From Allochromatium palmeri (GTDB lineage Bacteria; Pseudomonadota; Gammaproteobacteria; Chromatiales; Chromatiaceae), in NCBI RefSeq assembly GCF_009720725.1, contig NZ_WNKT01000037.1:1-37751 (forward strand): a stretch of 37,751 nt of DNA. The letters are read 5' to 3'. Position 1 is the first letter of the stretch. Every line of letters starts with the position of its first letter. The translations under genes were made by a program, and so were the position numbers. The notes below the pieces were generated by a model. The model was not told the DNA's origin. It was given only the letters and a program-made list of their open reading frames with translations, and did not search any database. Shown in pieces: positions 9,783 through 17,590 of the stretch.

Positions 9783-10850
9783 TTAGCGTTCGTTCAACCA
9801 CTTACCGATGGCGGGCGTGACTTCCTTCTGCGCCTTGCCACTGACATAGATGCCGATGTGACCGCCGGGGAAGGCCAACTCGGTGTAATCCGAGCTGCTG
9901 GTCAGACCCTTGAGCGCCTTGGAGGCATCCGGCGGCACCAGATGGTCCTGGAGCGCGAAGATGTTGAGCACCGGGCAGGTGACGTCCTTCAGGTTCACGT
10001 CCTGTCCGCCCAGCCGCACGCCGCCGTTGATGAAGCCGTTGTTCTGATAGAAGTCCTTGATGAACTGACGGAAGGTCTCGCCGGCCTGGTCCGGGCTGTC
10101 GAAGATCCATTTCTCCATGCGCAGAAAGTTCTTGACCTTGTCCGGGTCGTCGAGCAGGTCGACCATATTGACGTACTTCTGGCCGGTCAGGCTGAACGGC
10201 TTGAGCGACAGGAAGGTCCAGTTCAGCAGCTCGCCCGGAATGTTGCCCATGGTGTCGACCGCCAGGTCGATGTCGACGTTCTGCACCCAGGCTGAGAGCA
10301 GGTTGTCCGGGGTCTTGAAGTCGACCGGCGTGACCATGGTCACCAGATTGCGCACCTTCTCCGGGTGCAGCGCGCTGTACATGAGACTGAAGGCGCCGCC
10401 CTGGCAGATGCCGAGCAGATTGACGCTGTCGACGCCATGGGTCTCGCACAGATGGTCGACACAGCGGTCGATGTAGCCGTTGATATAGTCGTCGAGCGTG
10501 ATGGCGCGGTCGGCCTGATCCGGATAACCCCAGTCGATCAGATAGACATCCTGGCCGGTGGCCAGCAGTCCCTTGATGGTGGAGCGGTCTTCCTGGATGT
10601 CGGTCATGTAGGGCCGGTTGACCAGGGCGTAGACAATCAGCAGCGGCACGGGCTGGGCCTTGGGTGCACCCTCAGGCCGGTCATAGCGATAGAGAACCAG
10701 CTTGTCCTCGCTGTAGACGGGCTGCTTGGGGCTGACGCCGGTATCGATGGCCTCGGCGTTGAGCAGGTTCTCCATGCCCTGGCCCAGCTTGCGGCTGTAG
10801 TCGAGCATTTCCTGACTGAGTTTGTCCGGCCGAATATCGATGGGGAACAT
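9783..10850 (-). CDS. phaC: class III poly(3-hydroxyalkanoate) synthase subunit PhaC
   Basis: PhaC polymerises 3-hydroxyacyl-CoA into PHA at the granule surface and needs PhaE for full activity. The protein is 355 residues, the class III length. The lipase-like box GICQGG contains nucleophile C149, and D302 (ALQDHLVPP) and H331 (FPGGHIGIYV) complete the catalytic triad at exactly the numbering known for the A. vinosum enzyme. The overall alpha/beta hydrolase sequence is nearly that of A. vinosum as I remember it. The ATG at 10850 gives the family start MFPIDIRPDKL. It lies 46 bp after phaE on the same strand, forming a phaE-phaC operon. Confidence 0.98.
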   Translation of the reverse strand: MFPIDIRPDKLSQEMLDYSRKLGQGMENLLNAEAIDTGVSPKQPVYSEDKLVLYRYDRPEGAPKAQPVPLLIVYALVNRPYMTDIQEDRSTIKGLLATGQDVYLIDWGYPDQADRAITLDDYINGYIDRCVDHLCETHGVDSVNLLGICQGGAFSLMYSALHPEKVRNLVTMVTPVDFKTPDNLLSAWVQNVDIDLAVDTMGNIPGELLNWTFLSLKPFSLTGQKYVNMVDLLDDPDKVKNFLRMEKWIFDSPDQAGETFRQFIKDFYQNNGFINGGVRLGGQDVNLKDVTCPVLNIFALQDHLVPPDASKALKGLTSSSDYTELAFPGGHIGIYVSGKAQKEVTPAIGKWLNER

Positions 10851-10896
10851 GATCTCTGTCCTCGTGGTGTTCGTCTGTATGAGCGGCGTTCAGGCG

Positions 10897-11967
10897 TTAA
10901 TCGGCCGGATTGGTCTTGGTCGTGCGCCGACGCGCCGGTGCTTTGGCAGCGGGTGCGGGCGACTTGAGCGCCGTGGTCGGCGTGCTCACCGGTTCCTCGC
11001 CGGCCAGGGCCGCGACGCGCCGCTCCAGCGTGTGCAGGCTGTGGCGCAGGGACTTGTTCTCGCGACGGGTCTCCTGGAGTCGATCCTGGAGCGTGCGCAG
11101 TTCGCTGCGGGTCGGCATGTTGAGCGTGCCCAGGTTCTCGTCGACCAGGATCGACATGCGCTTTTTGAGCGCCATCTGAGCATTGACCAGACGGCCGTGG
11201 ATACGGGCGTATTCGGGAGTCGCGACCTCGTCGGCATAGGCTCCTTCGCAGCAGGCAACCCAGTTGTCATAGAGCGAACGCGCCGAGTCGATGGTCTTAC
11301 CGCTGTCGATGACGCCCTGGATATAGGTGCCCATACGCTCGACCGACTTCGCACCGAGCTGGGTGTAGACGTTGGTGTATTCCTGGAGCGCGGCCTGATA
11401 CTCCATGGCACTGCGCATCAGTTCCTGATACTGGCTCTGCTCCTCGCGCGTGTAACCGAGACCGGGCGCGGAGAGCGCGCGGTTGAGACTGTCCTTGAAT
11501 TGATCATGGGGCATATTGCGCAGCGCGTCGCCCGGCAGCGGCGACATCGAGGACATCATGCGCTGCCAGTTGTCGAGCGGCAGCTCCCAGAACGACATCA
11601 GGCGCTGCATGGTGCTGCCGCTGTCGTCGAGCGAGCCGGTGAAGCGCTTCTGCATGTCTTCGAGCGTCTTGGTCCAGAGTTCCAGACCGTTGCCGGCGCT
11701 GCCCTCGTCGGCGCGCTGGCCGAAGCTGTCGGCCAGACGGAAGAAGTTCTTGCCCTGATCCATCATTTTCTCCATGAAGGAGCGCGACAGATCCGGTGCG
11801 GCGGGTGCCATGGCTTTCCACCATTGATCCATGGCGGATTCCCAGGGCGTGGTCGTGTTCGACTCGGCGTCCATGCCCATGGCCTTGCGGCTCATGGCAG
11901 TCCAGTTGTCCCAGTATTTACGTTGCAGTTCGAGCCAGTCGTCGTTGAAGAAATTCGTGTTGGTCAT
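10897..11967 (-). CDS. phaE: class III PHA synthase subunit PhaE
   Basis: PhaE is the non-catalytic partner that activates PhaC in class III PHA synthases. The 356-residue protein begins MTNTNFFNDDWLELQRKYWD, the typical PhaE start. It is helix-rich and has a C-terminal coiled coil (LRTLQDRLQETRRENKSLRHS) followed by an Ala/Pro/Lys-rich tail (APAAKAPARRRTTKTN). A strong GAGGAGGG site precedes the ATG. It is divergent from phaA across a 150-bp region with a probable PhaR-type operator, and is followed by phaC. Confidence 0.96.
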   Translation of the reverse strand: MTNTNFFNDDWLELQRKYWDNWTAMSRKAMGMDAESNTTTPWESAMDQWWKAMAPAAPDLSRSFMEKMMDQGKNFFRLADSFGQRADEGSAGNGLELWTKTLEDMQKRFTGSLDDSGSTMQRLMSFWELPLDNWQRMMSSMSPLPGDALRNMPHDQFKDSLNRALSAPGLGYTREEQSQYQELMRSAMEYQAALQEYTNVYTQLGAKSVERMGTYIQGVIDSGKTIDSARSLYDNWVACCEGAYADEVATPEYARIHGRLVNAQMALKKRMSILVDENLGTLNMPTRSELRTLQDRLQETRRENKSLRHSLHTLERRVAALAGEEPVSTPTTALKSPAPAAKAPARRRTTKTNPAD

Positions 11968-12003
11968 GGCCGAGCCCTCCTCGTGGCGCGTGGTGTTAGG
12001 CGA

Positions 12004-12048
12004 ACGGTATCATGTGAATTTGTGCACTGCAACAAAGGCGCGTAGAAT
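12004..12048. promoter_or_regulatory. divergent phaE/phaA promoters sharing a TTGTGCA-type operator
   Basis: Toward phaA there is TTGTGC (12020-12025), 17 bp and TAGAAT (12043-12048). Toward phaE, on the minus strand, there is TTGCAG (12032-12027), 17 bp and an extended -10 TGATACCGT ending at 12004. Both -35 boxes lie inside TTGTGCACTGCAACAA (12020-12035). A related, longer copy lies at the phasin promoter. PhaR proteins are known to bind TGC-rich repeats, so a single bound PhaR could shut both directions. This is inferred from sequence alone. Confidence 0.6.
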
Positions 12049-12117
12049 CCGCCCGTCGCGACCCCATATCGGGGATGCTCATCCACTTCACAAACAGATT
12101 GAGAGGACATCCACGCC

Positions 12118-13302
12118 ATGAGCGAGAACATCGTCATCGTCGACGCCGGCCGCAGTGCTATCGGAACCTTTGGCGGCAGTCTGTCGTCCCTGTCGGCCAC
12201 CGAGATCGGCACCGCCGTGCTCAAGGGTCTGCTGGCACGGACCGGAATCGCGCCGGATCAGATCGACGAGGTGATTCTCGGCCAGGTGCTGACCGCCGGC
12301 GTGGGCCAGAACCCCGCCCGTCAGACCACGCTGAACGCGGGTCTGCCGCATTCGGTGCCGGCCATGACCATCAACAAGGTCTGCGGCAGCGGTCTGAAAG
12401 CGGTGCATCTGGCGATGCAGGCGGTGGCCTGTGGCGACGCCGACATCGTCATCGCCGGTGGTCAGGAGAGCATGAGCCAGTCGTCGCACGTCCTGCCGCA
12501 TTCGCGCGACGGTCAGCGCATGGGCGACTGGTCGCTGAAGGACACCATGATCGTCGATGGTCTGTGGGATGCCTTCAACAACTACCACATGGGCACCACC
12601 GCCGAGAACATCGCCAAGCAGTACGGCTTCAACCGCGAGCAGCAGGATGCCTTCGCCGCCGCCTCGCAGCAGAAGACCGAGGCCGCGCAGAAGGCCGGTC
12701 GCTTCCAGGACGAGATCATTCCGATCGAAATCCCGCAGCGCAAGGGCGATCCGAAGGTGTTCGCGGCTGACGAGTTTCCGCGTCACGGCACCACGGCGGA
12801 GTCCCTGGGCAAGCTGCGTCCGGCCTTCGCTAAGGACGGCAGCGTTACGGCGGGCAATGCTTCCGGCATCAACGATGGTGCGGCCATGGTGGTGGTCATG
12901 AAGGAGTCCAAGGCCCGTGAGCTGGGTCTGACACCGATGGCCCGTCTGGTGGCCTTCGCCAGCGCCGGTGTCGATCCGGCCATCATGGGCACCGGCCCGA
13001 TCCCGGCCTCGACGAAGTGTCTGGAGAAAGCCGGCTGGACTCCGGCGGATCTGGATCTGATCGAGGCCAACGAAGCCTTCGCGGCGCAGGCGATGTCGGT
13101 CAACCAGGATATGGGCTGGGATCTGTCCAAGGTCAACGTCAACGGCGGCGCCATTGCCATCGGCCATCCGATCGGCGCATCTGGCGCGCGTGTGCTGGTG
13201 ACCCTGCTCTATGAGATGCAGAAGCGCGACGCCAAGAAGGGCCTGGCAACACTCTGCATCGGCGGCGGCCAGGGCGTGGCGCTGGCGGTCGAGCGGATGT
13301 GA
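12118..13302 (+). CDS. phaA: acetyl-CoA acetyltransferase (beta-ketothiolase)
   Basis: PhaA condenses two acetyl-CoA to acetoacetyl-CoA, the first step toward polyhydroxybutyrate. The 394-residue protein has the thiolase signatures: nucleophile C89 in [16 protein letters not shown], the NEAFAAQAM block, the histidine in [16 protein letters not shown] and the second active-site cysteine C380 in CIGGGQG. The length equals other biosynthetic thiolases. GAGAGGA lies upstream of the ATG. It heads the rightward phaA-phaR-phaP-phaB series. Confidence 0.97.
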   Translation: MSENIVIVDAGRSAIGTFGGSLSSLSATEIGTAVLKGLLARTGIAPDQIDEVILGQVLTAGVGQNPARQTTLNAGLPHSVPAMTINKVCGSGLKAVHLAMQAVACGDADIVIAGGQESMSQSSHVLPHSRDGQRMGDWSLKDTMIVDGLWDAFNNYHMGTTAENIAKQYGFNREQQDAFAAASQQKTEAAQKAGRFQDEIIPIEIPQRKGDPKVFAADEFPRHGTTAESLGKLRPAFAKDGSVTAGNASGINDGAAMVVVMKESKARELGLTPMARLVAFASAGVDPAIMGTGPIPASTKCLEKAGWTPADLDLIEANEAFAAQAMSVNQDMGWDLSKVNVNGGAIAIGHPIGASGARVLVTLLYEMQKRDAKKGLATLCIGGGQGVALAVERM

Positions 13303-13360
13303 CGCACCCTCCGTCGGCCTTGAGCCGGCGGACTGAGCCATTTGAATCGCTCCATACAGC

Positions 13361-13395
13361 GAACGCCCTGCTGATCCCGGATCGGCGGGGCGTTC
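13361..13395 (+). terminator. hairpin between phaA and phaR
   Basis: GAACGCCC (13361-13368) pairs with GGGCGTTC (13388-13395), and the 19-base interior holds a GATC-centred mini-stem. No T-run follows. It may be a weak terminator or an RNA-stabilising stem that sets a lower level for phaR. Confidence 0.4.
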
Positions 13396-13445
13396 GTGTG
13401 ATTGGGGTAGACTTGCCGAACGACCAGCCGAACCGCCAGGTGCCC

Positions 13446-13907
13446 ATGAACAGCGAGCGCATCATCAAGAAGTACCCTAACCGCCGCCTCTACGACACCG
13501 AAGTCAGCCGCTATATCACGCTCGCCGACGTGCGCGATCTAGTGATGAGCGGGCAGCCCTTCCGCGTCCTCGACAGTGCCAACGACAGCGACATCACCCG
13601 CGCTATCCTGCTCCAGATCATGCTGGAGGAGGAGAGCGGCGGGGCGCCGCTGTTCAGTGCCAACATGCTGGCCCAGGTCATCCGCTTCTATGGCGGTACC
13701 CTCCAGGGCACCTTTGCCCGCTATCTGGAATCCTCGCTCGATCTCTTCGCCAAGCAGCAGCAGGAAATGACCAAGGCGCTCACCGACAATCCCTTCGAGA
13801 CCGTCACGCGTCTGACCCAGAAGAACGTCGAGATCTGGGCCGACCTGCAGGACGAACTCATGCGCGCGGCCGGTTTTCCGGTCGCGCCGCGCAAGAAAAA
13901 AGAATAA
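13446..13907 (+). CDS. phaR: PHA synthesis repressor PhaR
   Basis: PhaR represses phasin and PHA genes and is known in other bacteria to release DNA when it binds PHA granules. The 153-residue protein starts MNSERIIKKYPNRRLYDTEV and continues SRYITLADVR, the hallmark N-terminal DNA-binding domain. Two PHB-accumulation regulatory segments follow (SDITRAILLQIMLEEE; LFSANMLAQVIRFYGGTLQG). The tail is helical and basic (APRKKKE). The ATG at 13446 was chosen over the upstream frame because it begins the conserved domain. It corresponds to the ORF between phaA and the phasin gene in A. vinosum. Confidence 0.93.
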   Translation: MNSERIIKKYPNRRLYDTEVSRYITLADVRDLVMSGQPFRVLDSANDSDITRAILLQIMLEEESGGAPLFSANMLAQVIRFYGGTLQGTFARYLESSLDLFAKQQQEMTKALTDNPFETVTRLTQKNVEIWADLQDELMRAAGFPVAPRKKKE

Positions 13908-13928
13908 TGAGGATTGCAAAAATTGCGC

Positions 13929-13984
13929 TTGACGGCGGTGCATCACAGCTTTATTGTGCAATGCAACATTGCTGCACTGCACAA
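13929..13984 (+). promoter_or_regulatory. phasin promoter overlapped by an imperfect palindromic operator
   Basis: TTGACG (13929-13934), a 17-bp spacer and TATTGT (13952-13957) form a sigma-70-type promoter. A 31-bp imperfect palindrome at 13954-13984, with outer arms TTGTGCA and TGCACAA, overlaps the -10 and start site. Inside it are repeated TGCA units. The core matches the sequence in the phaE/phaA divergent region. It is a strong candidate for the PhaR autoregulated phasin operator. Confidence 0.65.
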
Positions 13985-14000
13985 ACCTTACGGAGAGATC

Positions 14001-14366
14001 ATGATGAACACCACCGACAGCCTCAAGACCGTCAACGAGTGGACCAACAAGAGCGTCGAGCGCATGACCAGCTTCGGTGAGCTGAACGTGCGCATCTTCG
14101 AGAAGATGGCCGCCCGTCAGATGGACGCCGTGAACCTGTACATGGATCACAGCATGCGTCTGATGACGCTGGCGACCGAGTCCAAGGGCTACAATGACCT
14201 CTTCAAGGGTCAGGTCGAGGCCACCAAGGAACTGAGCGAGCGCGTCATGGCCGATAGCAAGGCCACCATGCAGCTCGTCGGCGAAGCGCGTGACGACTAC
14301 CGCGTCTGGGTCGAGAAGAACCTCAGCGAAGTCAGCGAAGACCTGCGCAAGAGCGTTGCGGTCTAA
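14001..14366 (+). CDS. phaP: phasin (PHA granule-associated protein)
   Basis: Phasins coat PHA granules and limit coalescence. The 121-residue, helix-rich protein (SLKTVNEWTNKSVERM, ARQMDAVNLYMDHSMRLM, QVEATKELSERVMADSKATM) has the phasin-2-like pattern of long amphipathic helices and no cysteine. Two ATGs (14001, 14004) follow GGAGAG; the second has the better spacing, so the protein may begin one residue later. It is preceded by a strong operator-like palindrome and followed by a stem-loop at 14386-14405. It equals the ORF5 position in the A. vinosum PHA locus. Confidence 0.9.
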   Translation: MMNTTDSLKTVNEWTNKSVERMTSFGELNVRIFEKMAARQMDAVNLYMDHSMRLMTLATESKGYNDLFKGQVEATKELSERVMADSKATMQLVGEARDDYRVWVEKNLSEVSEDLRKSVAV

Positions 14367-14385
14367 GGCGCTAGCCACGGCCATC

Positions 14386-14405
14386 GCGATCCAGGGATGG
14401 ATCGC
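14386..14405 (+). terminator. stem-loop after the phasin gene
   Basis: GCGATCC and GGATCGC form a perfect 7-bp stem with a six-base loop, extended by CCA/TGG outside a mismatch. It lies 20 bp after the phasin stop. No T-run follows. It may partly stop or stabilise the phasin message before phaB. Confidence 0.4.
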
Positions 14406-14539
14406 CATTGGTCATGCTTCTGGAGCGACCGGGAGCACGCCCAATGGACTAAAGGCTTCACCTTTCCTGCCCCTTGGTAGTAAAGTGTCCCTGACGTTCG
14501 ACGATTCTCAATAATTCCAACAATCTCTGGAGGAAATCC

Positions 14540-15280
14540 ATGGCTCGTATCGCACTCGTCACTGGCGGCATCGGCGGCATCGGCACTTCGATCTGCACCC
14601 GTCTGGCAAAGGATGGCTGCACCGTTGTGGCGAACTGTCACCCGTCCGAGGCGGCCGCCGCCGAGGAGTGGAAGCAGGCGCGCGCGGCCGAGGGTTTCGA
14701 CATTGCGACCATCACCGCTGACGTGTCTTCGTTCGAGGATAGCGCGCGCATGGTCAAGGAGATCACCGAACAGTTCGGCCCCATCGATATTCTGGTCAAC
14801 TGTGCCGGCATTACCCGCGACAAAACTTTCAAAAAGATGGAGCAGGCGCACTGGGAGGCCGTGATCAACGTCAACCTCAACAGCGTCTTCAACGTCACCC
14901 GTCAGGTGTGGGAAGGGATGCTGGAGCGCGGCTTTGGACGCATCATCAACATCTCGTCGGTCAACGGTCAGCGCGGCCAGTTCGGTCAGGCCAACTATTC
15001 GGCGGCCAAGGCCGGTATGCACGGCTTCACCATGGCGCTCGCTCAGGAAGGCGCATCCAAGGGTGTGACCGTCAACACCATCTCGCCCGGCTATGTCGAG
15101 ACCGCCATGACACTGGCGATGGATGACAACGTGCGCAACAGCATCATCGGTGGTATTCCGATGCGTCGCATGGCTCAGCCCGCCGAGATTGCCGCCGCCA
15201 TCGCGTTCCTGGCCAGCGACGAAAGCGCTTACATGACGGGCGCTAATCTGCCGGTCAACGGCGGTCTGTTCATGCACTGA
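14540..15280 (+). CDS. phaB: acetoacetyl-CoA reductase
   Basis: PhaB reduces acetoacetyl-CoA to (R)-3-hydroxybutyryl-CoA, the substrate of PhaC/PhaE. The 246-residue protein is a short-chain dehydrogenase. It has the cofactor loop VTGGIGGIGTSIC (7-19), NCAGITRD, the catalytic serine in INISSVNGQRGQFGQ followed by YSAAK, and the PhaB-typical end TGANLPVNGGLFMH. GGAGGAA lies before the ATG. It is the last gene of the PHA cluster, followed by a strong terminator at 15379. Confidence 0.97.
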   Translation: MARIALVTGGIGGIGTSICTRLAKDGCTVVANCHPSEAAAAEEWKQARAAEGFDIATITADVSSFEDSARMVKEITEQFGPIDILVNCAGITRDKTFKKMEQAHWEAVINVNLNSVFNVTRQVWEGMLERGFGRIINISSVNGQRGQFGQANYSAAKAGMHGFTMALAQEGASKGVTVNTISPGYVETAMTLAMDDNVRNSIIGGIPMRRMAQPAEIAAAIAFLASDESAYMTGANLPVNGGLFMH

Positions 15281-15378
15281 TTTCAGATCCAGTCGGGCGC
15301 AACAACCAAGATCAATCAAGCCCGATCGCTACGGATCGTACCGAGTCCTCCTCGTCTCTCTCATCATGAGACGTTTAT

Positions 15379-15405
15379 AGCCCGGCGCCCGCCGGGCTTT
15401 TTTTT
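15379..15405 (+). terminator. strong intrinsic terminator after phaB
   Basis: A GC-rich stem AGCCCGGCG/CGCCGGGCT with a very short loop is followed by a run of eight T (15398-15405). This is a classic factor-independent terminator ending the rightward PHA transcripts. Confidence 0.92.
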
Positions 15406-15469
15406 CGGTAGAATCGAACGCGCCTCGCCCGTGATCTAGAACACATTTCGTCACACCAGAGCGATACCG

Positions 15470-16027
15470 ATGGAAGCGTTCAAACTCAAAACCCTCGACG
15501 ATCTGCTCGCCGATCCCGAGGAGCGCATCGAGCTGATCGATGGCGAGATTGTGCAGCGACCGATGGCGCGCATGGAACACGGATTCGTGCAAAGCAATAC
15601 GGTCGCTGAACTCGATACCTTGCGACGCACTTCCGGCCCCGGCGGCTGGTGGATCGCGACCGAGGTCAGCGTCAACTACAGCATGCATCAGTGCCCGGTT
15701 CACGATCTCGCCGGTTGGCGCAAGGGGCGACTGCCGGAGCGTCCGCGCGGTGTTGTCGAGATCACGCCGGACTGGGTGTGCGAGATCGTCTCGCCCGGCC
15801 ATGAGCGCAAGGACACGCTGACGCTTTTTCTGCTGCTGCAACGCCATCGCGTGCCCTATTACTGGCTGATCTGGCCCGAGGATCGCTCCCTGGTCGCCTG
15901 GCAGCTCGACGGAGACGGCTACCGGACCATCGCCAGCCTCACGGCGACCGGCGATGAGGCGCTCAAGCAGCGCATCCCGCCCTTCGATGAGCTGGAGATC
16001 GACCTGGGCTACATCCTTGGCGAATGA
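15470..16027 (+). CDS. Uma2 family (DUF820) endonuclease-fold protein
   Basis: The 185-residue protein shows the Uma2 pattern: an N-terminal FKLKTLDDLLADPEERIELI followed by DGEIV, then PDWVCEIVSPGHERKDTL with the PD-(D/E)xK-like acidic and E-x-(V/I)-SP segment, then YYWLIWPEDRSLVAW. Uma2 proteins have a restriction-endonuclease-like fold, but their biological role is mostly unknown. They are abundant in cyanobacteria and phototrophs. It starts a short pair with the Nif3-like gene, 10 bp apart. Confidence 0.85.
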   Translation: MEAFKLKTLDDLLADPEERIELIDGEIVQRPMARMEHGFVQSNTVAELDTLRRTSGPGGWWIATEVSVNYSMHQCPVHDLAGWRKGRLPERPRGVVEITPDWVCEIVSPGHERKDTLTLFLLLQRHRVPYYWLIWPEDRSLVAWQLDGDGYRTIASLTATGDEALKQRIPPFDELEIDLGYILGE

Positions 16028-16037
16028 ACGCACGGTA

Positions 16038-16790
16038 ATGACTGAACTACCTGATCTGATCGAGTATTGCGATAACCTGCTCGACGCCGCGCGCTTCGCT
16101 GACTATGCGCCCAACGGCTTGCAGGTCGAGGGCGAACGGCCGGTTCAGCGTCTGGTGTCGGGCGTTACGGCCAGTGCGGCGTTGATCGAGGCGGCGATCG
16201 CCGAGCAGGCCGACGCCATCCTGGTCCATCACGGCTGGTTCTGGAAAAACGAGAACCCCTGCCTAACCGGACTGAAGGGACGGCGCGCAAGGACATTGCT
16301 CAGGGCAGGGGCAAGTCTGATCGCCTATCATCTACCGCTCGATGCTCATCCCGAGCTTGGCAACAACGCCACGCTTGGCCAGCGTCTCGGATTCGTGGAG
16401 ACGGAACCAACCGCACTGGCCAATGGTCTGCTCTGGGTCGGTCGGCTGGCCCAGGCTATGACGCCCGAGGATTTCGCCGCCCATGTTTCGCAGCGGCTCG
16501 CACGTCCAGCACAGCGTATCGGGCGTGAGACCGGTTCCATCGAGCGCGTCGCCTGGTGCACGGGAGGTGGTCAGGGTTATATCGAACAGGCCGCCACTCT
16601 TGGCGTCGACGCCTTCCTGAGTGGTGAACTCTCCGAGCAGACCACACACCAGGCGCGCGAGCTGGGACTCTGCTATCTGGCGGCTGGCCATCATGCAACG
16701 GAACGCTATGGTGTTCAGGCACTTGGCGCACATTTAGCCGAGCGTTTCGGGCTCTGGCATCGGTTCGTCGAGATCGACAATCCAGCGTGA
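16038..16790 (+). CDS. Nif3-like dinuclear metal centre hexameric protein (YbgI type)
   Basis: The 250-residue protein matches the bacterial Nif3/YbgI family in length and motifs: FADYAPNGLQVEG, the metal-binding ADAILVHHGWFWK, LIAYHLPLDAHPELGNN and the late LAAGHHATERYG. Members form toroidal hexamers with a two-metal site. The cellular reaction is not settled; some annotations as GTP cyclohydrolase I type 2 are doubtful. The ATG at 16038 begins the conserved domain. It is coupled closely to the Uma2 gene and precedes petABC, in front of which it often lies in related genomes as I recall. Confidence 0.92.
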   Translation: MTELPDLIEYCDNLLDAARFADYAPNGLQVEGERPVQRLVSGVTASAALIEAAIAEQADAILVHHGWFWKNENPCLTGLKGRRARTLLRAGASLIAYHLPLDAHPELGNNATLGQRLGFVETEPTALANGLLWVGRLAQAMTPEDFAAHVSQRLARPAQRIGRETGSIERVAWCTGGGQGYIEQAATLGVDAFLSGELSEQTTHQARELGLCYLAAGHHATERYGVQALGAHLAERFGLWHRFVEIDNPA

Positions 16791-16797
16791 CGGGCGC

Positions 16798-16812
16798 CCG
16801 GCGCGGCGCCGG
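16798..16812 (+). terminator. GC palindrome after the Nif3-like gene
   Basis: CCGGCGC and GCGCCGG flank one base right after the Nif3-like stop codon. The stem is short and has no T-run. It is a possible weak terminator upstream of the petABC promoter. Confidence 0.35.
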
Positions 16813-16838
16813 TGAGGATGGCTGTATTCGCTCCGTCC

Positions 16839-16868
16839 TTGACCAATCCCGCTGAAATCACGGAGAAT
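16839..16868 (+). promoter_or_regulatory. candidate petABC promoter
   Basis: TTGACC, an 18-bp spacer and GAGAAT are found about 130 bp upstream of petA. The match is moderate. It is the best sigma-70-like site in this 206-bp gap. Confidence 0.4.
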
Positions 16869-16996
16869 GCGCGGTCGATTTTGCATCGATCGTCCTATTT
16901 TCAACTTTTCCACCTGAAGTTTCATCCAAGCTGCGTGAGGTACCCGCCTGGGGTTGGCCGTGGGCGGTGCTCGCATCAGCCGGGGGATATTGGCCT

Positions 16997-17590
16997 ATGA
17001 GCGCGCAAGGCGTGAACAAAATGAGGCGACGAGTACTCGTTGCCGCGACCAGCGTGGTCGGTGCCGTTGGTGCCGGCTACGCGCTCGTCCCGTTCGTCGC
17101 ATCCATGAATCCGAGTGCTCGCGCTCGGGCGGCCGGTGCGCCGGTCGAGGCGGACATCAGCAAACTGGAGCCGGGCGCCCTCCTGCGCGTCAAGTGGCGT
17201 GGCAAGCCGGTGTGGGTGGTGTATCGCACGCCCGAGATGCTGGCCGCCCTGCCGAGCAATGATCCCAAACTGGTCGATCCCAGCTCTGATGTGGATCACC
17301 AGCCATCCTATTGCAAGAATTCCACGCGCTCGATCAAGCCTGAATATCTGGTCGCGATCGGCATCTGCACCCACTTGGGCTGCTCGCCGACCTATCGGCC
17401 TGAATTCGGCTCCGAGGATCTCGGATCCGACTGGAAGGGTGGGTTCCATTGTCCCTGTCACGGCTCGCGTTTCGATTTGGCCGCTCGCGTGTTCAAGAAC
17501 GTGCCGGCGCCGACCAATCTTTGGATTCCGAAGCACGTTTACCTCAACGACACCACCATCCTCATTGGTGAGGATCGAGGGAGCGCCTGA
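16997..17590 (+). CDS. petA: ubiquinol-cytochrome c reductase Rieske Fe-S subunit
   Basis: This subunit takes electrons from quinol and passes them to cytochrome c1 in the bc1 complex, which in purple bacteria also serves cyclic photosynthetic electron flow. The 197-residue protein has a twin-arginine-like start (MRRRVLVAATSVVGAVG), one N-terminal membrane helix (about 13-36) and the 2Fe-2S ligands C124-T-H126-LG-C129 and C152-P-C154-H155. The disulfide cysteines are thus C129 and C154. The ATG at 16997 was chosen because it begins the family's usual N-terminus. The stop overlaps the petB start by one base. Confidence 0.97.
   Translation: MSAQGVNKMRRRVLVAATSVVGAVGAGYALVPFVASMNPSARARAAGAPVEADISKLEPGALLRVKWRGKPVWVVYRTPEMLAALPSNDPKLVDPSSDVDHQPSYCKNSTRSIKPEYLVAIGICTHLGCSPTYRPEFGSEDLGSDWKGGFHCPCHGSRFDLAARVFKNVPAPTNLWIPKHVYLNDTTILIGEDRGSA

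Noticed and set aside
10822-12045. 407-codon plus-strand frame opposite phaE
   Set aside because: It mirrors the phaE and intergenic sequence, lacks family-like motifs and would overlap the phaE promoter; phaE is certain.
12088-13341. 417-codon minus-strand frame opposite phaA
   Set aside because: Entirely antisense to phaA, whose catalytic residues are all visible.
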